12,345 bases of DNA from Candidatus Delongbacteria bacterium (lineage in GTDB: Bacteria > JAGOEH01). Positions 8,983 to 12,345 of the stretch are shown one piece after another; positions within the stretch are counted from its first letter, which is position 1; each line of letters starts with the position of its first letter. The notes below the pieces were generated by a model that was given only the letters and a program-made list of their open reading frames with translations, had not been told where the DNA came from and made no database searches. Made by a program: the position numbers and the translations under genes. The stretch covers positions 1-12,345 of the forward strand of contig JAGOEH010000090.1 of NCBI GenBank assembly GCA_017997825.1, in the 5' to 3' direction.

Positions 8983-9138
8983 CTATAAACCAGCTCGGCG
9001 GCAGAATTGAGAATTTGAGCGACTTGGTGTTCCGCCTCCAACAATTCGTTCCGAGATTTGACCAAACTCCCTTACTTCCCAATCCTCAGGGATAAATCCC
9101 ACCTCTGTTTGCTTAAATCCTTTTGGCATGGCACTCAT
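8983..9138 (-). pseudogene. hsdS: type I restriction-modification specificity subunit, truncated to 51 codons
   Basis: HsdS is the DNA-recognition subunit of type I restriction-modification enzymes, normally about 400 residues with two target-recognition domains. Here only the start remains: MSAMPKGFKQTEVGFIPEDW, then EVREFGQISERIVGGGTPSRSNSQF, a textbook HsdS N-terminus, after which the frame ends in CRRAGL and TAG. Known relatives continue with a Trp-Asn-Gly and IPW segment at this place, so the break falls within the first recognition domain. AAGGAG lies six bases before the chosen ATG. The start overlaps the end of the YhcG gene by 26 nt, showing translational coupling of the original operon. 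After the break another frame ends LPPSWFIEELKQHFPS at 8954, of unknown origin. No further recognition domain is found down to 8844. It cannot specify DNA recognition on its own. Confidence 0.8.
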
Positions 9139-10183
9139 CGTAGTCTCCTTCTGCATTATCCAGCAATCGGGCCTTATTTGCTTCGATAACACTGTGAAGT
9201 TTAGCTTTCAGGATTTTTTTATCGGGAAGTTCAGTCAGATATTCTGCCACTTTTATTCCGGATTTGTCAAGTTGTAATAGTTCTATCTGTTCATTATGCC
9301 CTTCGGCACAAAGTATCAAACCAAGCGGCAATTCTTCACCATTCTGCACTTCATTTTTTTCCAGCCAACGGAGATAGAGCTCCATTTGCCCCTTGTGCGC
9401 AGCCTTAAATTTGCCAAGTTTTAACTCGATAGCGACAAGCCGCTTAAGTTTGCGATGAAAAAAAAGAAGATCCAGATAGAAATCCTCCCCGTCAATAATC
9501 ATTCTTTTTTGGCGCTCGACAAAGGTAAATCCTGCGCCGAGTTCCATAATAAAGAGCTCTAAATCTCTTAAGATCGCATCCTCTAAAGATTTTTCTGAAT
9601 AAGTTCCTTTTAATCCGGTAAAATCAAGGAAATAAGGGCTTTTAAAAACCAAATCGGGGCTTAAATTCCCATTATCTTTTAGAGAAGAGAGTTCCAGCTT
9701 GATGATTTCTTCGGGCTTTTGGCTTATTGCTGTCCGTTCAAACAGCATACCGTCGATCTTACTTCTTAGCTGTTTTGTTCCCCAGCGTTCATATCGACAC
9801 ATCTGAAGGTAGAACTCTCTCTGTAATTCGTCTTTTAACGGTAAAATTTCTATAAAATGAGACCAGCTTAATTGTGTCGCCAGCTCCGACACAATTCGAA
9901 AATCAGGTAAAAGTTCTGCGAATTGCATCATTCTGCGGATGTTTCTCTCTTGAAAACCCCGCTTATCAAAGGTGTTTTGCAATTCGGTCGCCAGCTGCGA
10001 CACAATTTGTTTTCCGTATTCAGCCCGTTTTTCTTCAAGAATTTCTTTATTGATTCGCTCACCTATTCTCCAATATAAAAGAGTTATAGTTTTGTTGGCC
10101 GTGCTTGCAAAATGACTTCTTGCTTCATCGACAAGTTTGCAAATATCCGTATAGAGGTTTGATTGTGACTTTTTCATTTCCAT
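9113..10183 (-). CDS. yhcG: YhcG/DUF1016-family PDDEXK nuclease
   Basis: A 356-residue protein that looks complete. The N-terminal DUF1016 helical domain (about 8-160) carries the family signatures LYWRIGERI, QERNIRRMMQFAE and LSWSHFIEILPLKDE, and ends near KIDGMLFERTA. The C-terminal PDDEXK domain (about 175-340) has a plausible active site: Asp238 in DFYLDLLFF and Glu253-x-Lys255 in AIELKLGKFKAAHKGQM. Proteins of this family often sit inside type I restriction-modification operons, and their exact role is not settled. GAGG stands five bases before the chosen ATG; an alternative ATG two codons on forms an ATGA overlap with the hsdM stop. Either way it overlaps both neighbours, hsdM before and hsdS after. 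It is the only full-length gene of the cassette. A near-duplicate 27-bp palindromic motif occurs twice within it. Confidence 0.93.
   Translation of the reverse strand: MEMKKSQSNLYTDICKLVDEARSHFASTANKTITLLYWRIGERINKEILEEKRAEYGKQIVSQLATELQNTFDKRGFQERNIRRMMQFAELLPDFRIVSELATQLSWSHFIEILPLKDELQREFYLQMCRYERWGTKQLRSKIDGMLFERTAISQKPEEIIKLELSSLKDNGNLSPDLVFKSPYFLDFTGLKGTYSEKSLEDAILRDLELFIMELGAGFTFVERQKRMIIDGEDFYLDLLFFHRKLKRLVAIELKLGKFKAAHKGQMELYLRWLEKNEVQNGEELPLGLILCAEGHNEQIELLQLDKSGIKVAEYLTELPDKKILKAKLHSVIEANKARLLDNAEGDYDECHAKRI
9870..9896. repeat. 27-bp palindromic repeat in yhcG, copy 1
   Basis: Perfect inverted repeat AATTGTGTCG / CGACACAATT around a 7-nt loop. It matches copy 2 at 24 of 27 bases and encodes part of VSELATQLS. 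Confidence 0.85.
9981..10007. repeat. 27-bp palindromic repeat in yhcG, copy 2
   Basis: Same motif in the same orientation as copy 1, with three base differences that weaken the left arm of the palindrome. It encodes part of VSQLATELQ. Confidence 0.8.
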
Positions 10184-10575
10184 GCCAACCTCATTTTTTT
10201 CAGATGCCCTTCAACTTTGGCAGTAATGTCTGTTACGCTGTCGGTCTGTTTCGGCAGAGGGCTTTCATTGCGTTCTGCCAGTTCATCCAGTGCTTTTGTT
10301 ATTTGGGCTTTTATATCTGCTTCTTCATCCATGAGTTTTTTATATTTTTGGAGCATATCAAATTCATCTGTGTTTTCGTCATTACGCTTATCGAGTTCTT
10401 TAACCGTTTTAGCAAGAGTATTTTTACTGATCTTTCCTTTATCATCATCGGAAACATATTTCATGAAGAGCATTACCGATCCATAATCCTTGTACTGGCT
10501 CACATCCATACTGCCTCCTAGTTCATCACAACCTGCCCATAATGAGCTGTATAATTCAGATTTCTTTACTGCCAT
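10174..10575 (-). pseudogene. hsdM: miniature HsdM: type I methyltransferase subunit with internal deletions, 133 codons
   Basis: HsdM is the adenine-methylating subunit of type I enzymes, normally about 500-800 residues. The first 43 residues (MAVKKSELYSSLWAGCDELG to MLFMKYVSD) are a clear HsdM N-terminus. The frame then jumps to sequence typical of the C-terminal part, DDKGKISKNTLAKTVKEL through QKYKKLMDEEADIKAQ. It seems to jump again to the extreme C-terminus, LAERNESPLPKQTD to the end at HLKKMRLAWK. The whole methyltransferase core, with the SAM-binding motif and the NPPF/Y catalytic motif, is absent, so it cannot methylate DNA. The deletions kept the reading frame, and AGAGGG lies seven bases before the ATG. 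The stop overlaps the yhcG start by 10 nt. The product could be a small helical partner or regulator, or just a relic that keeps yhcG translation coupled. Confidence 0.8.
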
Positions 10576-10853
10576 TTATTTCCCTCTTGAAAAATGCTTA
10601 ATGTCTTTTTTCATCTCTTTTTTTTCTTAGCCCGTTATGGGCGGAGGGCTTTTTGGGGCGCGCGGGTTTTAAGTTCTTCGGCTTTACCATTCTATCTTCT
10701 GCTTTCTGACTTGGTGCGGTATTGCCTATAACGGTTGGATAAAGGTATTGTTTATACCCAGTCAAAACAGAAGAGTATAACCATCGTTCATACTTTTCTT
10801 TTATCAACAAATTCCTCATCAAGAATTGAAACGGAATCAATGGTACTAAGCTT
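10576..10853 (-). other. leader region of the cassette, about 270 nt
   Basis: Between the candidate promoter and hsdM. An open frame of 73 codons from ATG 10819 to 10598 has no ribosome site and a lysine/arginine-rich end, and resembles no family I know. It contains an inverted repeat with arms 10632-10642 and 10724-10734 (10 of 11 bases paired, about 80 nt apart). It also has a local AGCCC/GGGCT stem at 10629-10650 followed by TTTT on the plus strand, which could act as a weak plus-strand terminator. No riboswitch class is recognisable. Confidence 0.5.
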
Positions 10854-10882
10854 AGTATAGTAATACGTCTTTGAATTGTCAA
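10854..10882 (-). promoter_or_regulatory. near-consensus promoter of the hsdM-yhcG-hsdS cassette
   Basis: Minus strand: TTGACA (10882-10877), exactly 17 nt, then TATACT (10859-10854). This is one base from the ideal sigma70 promoter. Start of transcription is expected near 10847. It begins six bases inside the point where homology to the duplicated lipoprotein operon ends, so the cassette appears to bring its own promoter. Confidence 0.7.
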
Positions 10883-10888
10883 TAGAAG

Positions 10889-10912
10889 ATTCTTAAGAAA
10901 TGATACATGAAA
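10889..10912 (-). pseudogene. remnant of a second copy of the 261-codon lipoprotein gene
   Basis: The frame MYHFLRI is identical to the start of the lipoprotein gene at 4736, including its AGGAG ribosome site. After the shared bases it reads FY and stops, because unrelated cassette sequence takes over at 10888. Only about eight codons survive. It lies the same distance after the propeller lipoprotein stop as its intact copy. Confidence 0.8.
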
Positions 10913-10933
10913 TCTCCTATCGATTGAATCAGA

Positions 10934-11923
10934 TCAGCGGTAATCGCCTAGTAAATAAGTAGCGCTGTCGCTGACCAGAATCGGTTTCAGGTTCATATCC
11001 CGGACCTCATAGCGATAGATTCCCGATAATGAACCCTGATCGAGACTCAACGCCAGATCGATTGAATTGGGAGCCCATGCAATCGAGGTGACGGTATACC
11101 CGGCGGATTTTTCAAAATTGATGTCGACCGGACGTTCGGGATTGGCCAATACCATGATGGTAATGGTGTTGCCGTTCGGCAGATAGGCCATTTTCAGCCC
11201 GTCCGGCGAGTATTTTGCCTTAACTACATACGTGTTATCCAGGCGGAAGTACACTTTAAGGATTTCACCCTGGGTCGATATCTCTCCGAAACACCAGTAA
11301 TAATTGAGTACGGAACGACCGTTCACCGTGATCTGTTCTTTCATCTGGTATTTAGCCAGAAGCCGGTTCTCATCATTCGGATGAGAGTCGAATATCCTCA
11401 AGTCACCGGTAGCGGAATCATGCTGGATTTTCAACTGGAGTTCATTGTCCCGGTCACAAATGGGTGAACAACTGCAAACATAATACCCATAAAAAGAGCC
11501 TTGAGCGGAGTGAGGATAACAGATTCGGGCATTGGATTCCAACCAGGTAAAACGCCCGTCGTTGCTGAGTCCTCCCGGCAGACTGTCCAGAATGATCCCT
11601 TGAGAATCCATCAGATAGATCCGAATAATATCATAGACAACGTTTCCGGAAGCGCCCCCTTCCGAATAGGCTGCAATCAGGCTTTTATCCCTTGACCATT
11701 GGGCATAATTGAAAAAACCATAACCCGGGGTGATTCGAACCTGATCGCTTCCGTCATCATTCATCCGGTACAACTGTGGATTTTTAGCCCCGGTAGTGGA
11801 TGCCGAGAACAGAATCAGTCCGACCCCCGGATTGTCTTCGTCGTCATTCTGACTGCATGTCATCACCAGGCATAGTACGGCAACCATTGCGAATAATCCG
11901 ATCGATCCCGTTCTCATCTTCAA
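10934..11923 (-). CDS. TolB-like beta-propeller lipoprotein, copy 2
   Basis: A 329-residue paralogue of the 4762-5751 product. The signal is KMRTGSIG, a hydrophobic core and VMTCSQ, with Cys23 the probable lipid anchor, followed by an acidic linker (NDDEDN). Propeller signatures: LILFSA, QLYRMNDDGSDQVRIT near 50-65, AQWSRDKSLIAAYS, AKYSPDGLKMAYLP and SIAWAPNSIDLALS. By hand there are about 20 differences from the paralogue in the last 165 residues. The middle (about 66-164) differs heavily and has extra cysteines (CSCSPIC near 150-156) that could form disulfides in the envelope. GGAGGA lies six bases before the start. It follows the FISUMP gene by 61 nt without a clear terminator, so it may be co-transcribed with it. 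Its former downstream partner is truncated. Confidence 0.85.
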   Translation of the reverse strand: MKMRTGSIGLFAMVAVLCLVMTCSQNDDEDNPGVGLILFSASTTGAKNPQLYRMNDDGSDQVRITPGYGFFNYAQWSRDKSLIAAYSEGGASGNVVYDIIRIYLMDSQGIILDSLPGGLSNDGRFTWLESNARICYPHSAQGSFYGYYVCSCSPICDRDNELQLKIQHDSATGDLRIFDSHPNDENRLLAKYQMKEQITVNGRSVLNYYWCFGEISTQGEILKVYFRLDNTYVVKAKYSPDGLKMAYLPNGNTITIMVLANPERPVDINFEKSAGYTVTSIAWAPNSIDLALSLDQGSLSGIYRYEVRDMNLKPILVSDSATYLLGDYR

Positions 11924-11984
11924 TCCTCCATGATGGACAATTCAAAGGGCATATTAGAAAATAATCCAATCAGAATAAATTCGA

Positions 11985-12345
11985 TCAATTTTGATTCTTG
12001 ATACATCGAACCGTGCAGCCAATTGTTTTATCATACCGACTCCAGAATATGGTTGGAAAGGGACCTAAAAAATATCCCTGAGCTCTACTATCATCATACT
12101 CCGTACAGGACAAGAAATTAGCAAAGACACCAATGCTTGTATATGCTCCAGGGAATTCGGGGTGTTCGCCAAGGCGAGCTCCGGCCGGGAGGGCGGTAAA
12201 TCCGCTGCTGTTGGTTGAGGATTGATTCGGAGCCTCCCAGTGCTCCGTGCCGGCTTCTTTCATCTTTCCTCCGGCTTTACTCCTCCCGCCAAGATAGTTG
12301 ATCAGAGTCTCCCATTCCGCATGATCGGGAATATGCCAGCCTCTG
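11985..12345 (-). CDS. FISUMP-domain protein, 5' part beyond window
   Basis: Only the last 119 residues are visible; the frame is open to the window edge. They form a FISUMP domain (Fibrobacter succinogenes major paralogous domain): GWHIPDHAEWETLINYLGG, AGGKMKEAGTEHWEAPN, SSGFTALPAGAR, a SCTEYDD segment in place of the usual SSTEY, and CTVRCIKN at the end. The domain occurs in exported, often lipid-anchored proteins of FCB bacteria, commonly in many paralogues; its biochemical role is unknown. An internal ATG at 12263 would start in the middle of the domain and is not the true start. The propeller lipoprotein gene follows after 61 nt. Confidence 0.9.
   Translation of the reverse strand, partial: RGWHIPDHAEWETLINYLGGRSKAGGKMKEAGTEHWEAPNQSSTNSSGFTALPAGARLGEHPEFPGAYTSIGVFANFLSCTEYDDSRAQGYFLGPFPTIFWSRYDKTIGCTVRCIKNQN

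Larger units (their letters stand above)
10889..11923. repeat. direct repeat of about 1.03 kb, copy 2
   Basis: Same orientation as copy 1 with a constant offset of 6172 bp at both ends. Recombination between the copies would delete the protease, the sorting-domain fragment and the whole cassette. Confidence 0.85.

Noticed and set aside
8983-9192. Earlier HsdS start at 9192
   Set aside because: The upstream residues are unlike HsdS and lie inside yhcG. The ATG at 9138 has AAGGAG at proper spacing and starts the family-like sequence.
10105-10521. Plus-strand frame of 138 codons over yhcG and hsdM
   Set aside because: It is antisense to recognised genes and gives a Phe/Ile-rich product with no family features.
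10624-10740. Integron attC site
   Set aside because: The GTT-type end precedes the AAC-type end, which is the reverse of an attC, and no integrase is in the window.
10598-10882. 94-codon minus-strand frame with a TTG start
   Set aside because: Its TTG start is the -35 box of the cassette promoter, so it could not be translated from that transcript. The shorter ATG version at 10819 has no ribosome site.

Overview
The window reads as a chromosomal segment of a Gram-negative member of the FCB group (Bacteroidota, Fibrobacterota, Chlorobiota and allied candidate phyla). The clues are C-terminal sorting domains of the type used by the type IX secretion system, a FISUMP-domain protein (first named in Fibrobacter), and several small lipoproteins. 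The predicted promoters look like ordinary TTGACA/TATAAT sites rather than the Bacteroidota -33/-7 type. That hints at a candidate phylum rather than a true Bacteroidota, but this is inference. Almost every intact gene lies on the minus strand.

Layout from left to right. Positions 1-3515 hold the first 1171 codons of gltB, the large subunit of glutamate synthase; its 3' end lies beyond position 1. Positions 3516-3950 are AT-rich, with a good candidate gltB promoter and a scrap of a plus-strand sorting-domain gene. Positions 3951-5751 hold two lipoprotein genes in a likely operon: a 329-residue TolB-like propeller lipoprotein, then a 261-residue lipoprotein of unknown function. Positions 5828-7810 encode a secreted gluzincin metalloprotease of the fungalysin/thermolysin type with propeptide and sorting domain. 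Positions 7811-8384 are AT-rich and hold a candidate promoter and a GTCTGAAT x4 microsatellite. Positions 8385-8843 are a plus-strand fragment of another sorting-domain protein.

Positions 8983-10882 form a compact type I restriction-modification-derived cassette. It has its own near-consensus promoter, an hsdM shrunk to 133 codons by apparent in-frame internal deletions, an intact YhcG/DUF1016 PDDEXK nuclease gene, and an hsdS cut to 51 codons. No hsdR is present. The three genes overlap or nearly touch. The cassette abuts exactly the point where a second copy of the lipoprotein operon is broken: 10889-11923 repeats 4717-5751, including the first eight codons of the downstream 261-residue gene, and then homology stops. 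Positions 11985-12345 are the 3' end of a FISUMP-domain gene.

Functionally, the window joins a housekeeping nitrogen-assimilation gene to an accessory zone of exported proteins. That zone has been reshaped by duplication, pseudogenisation and insertion of a decayed restriction-modification cassette in which only the YhcG nuclease appears complete. The cassette is the best candidate here for something undescribed.
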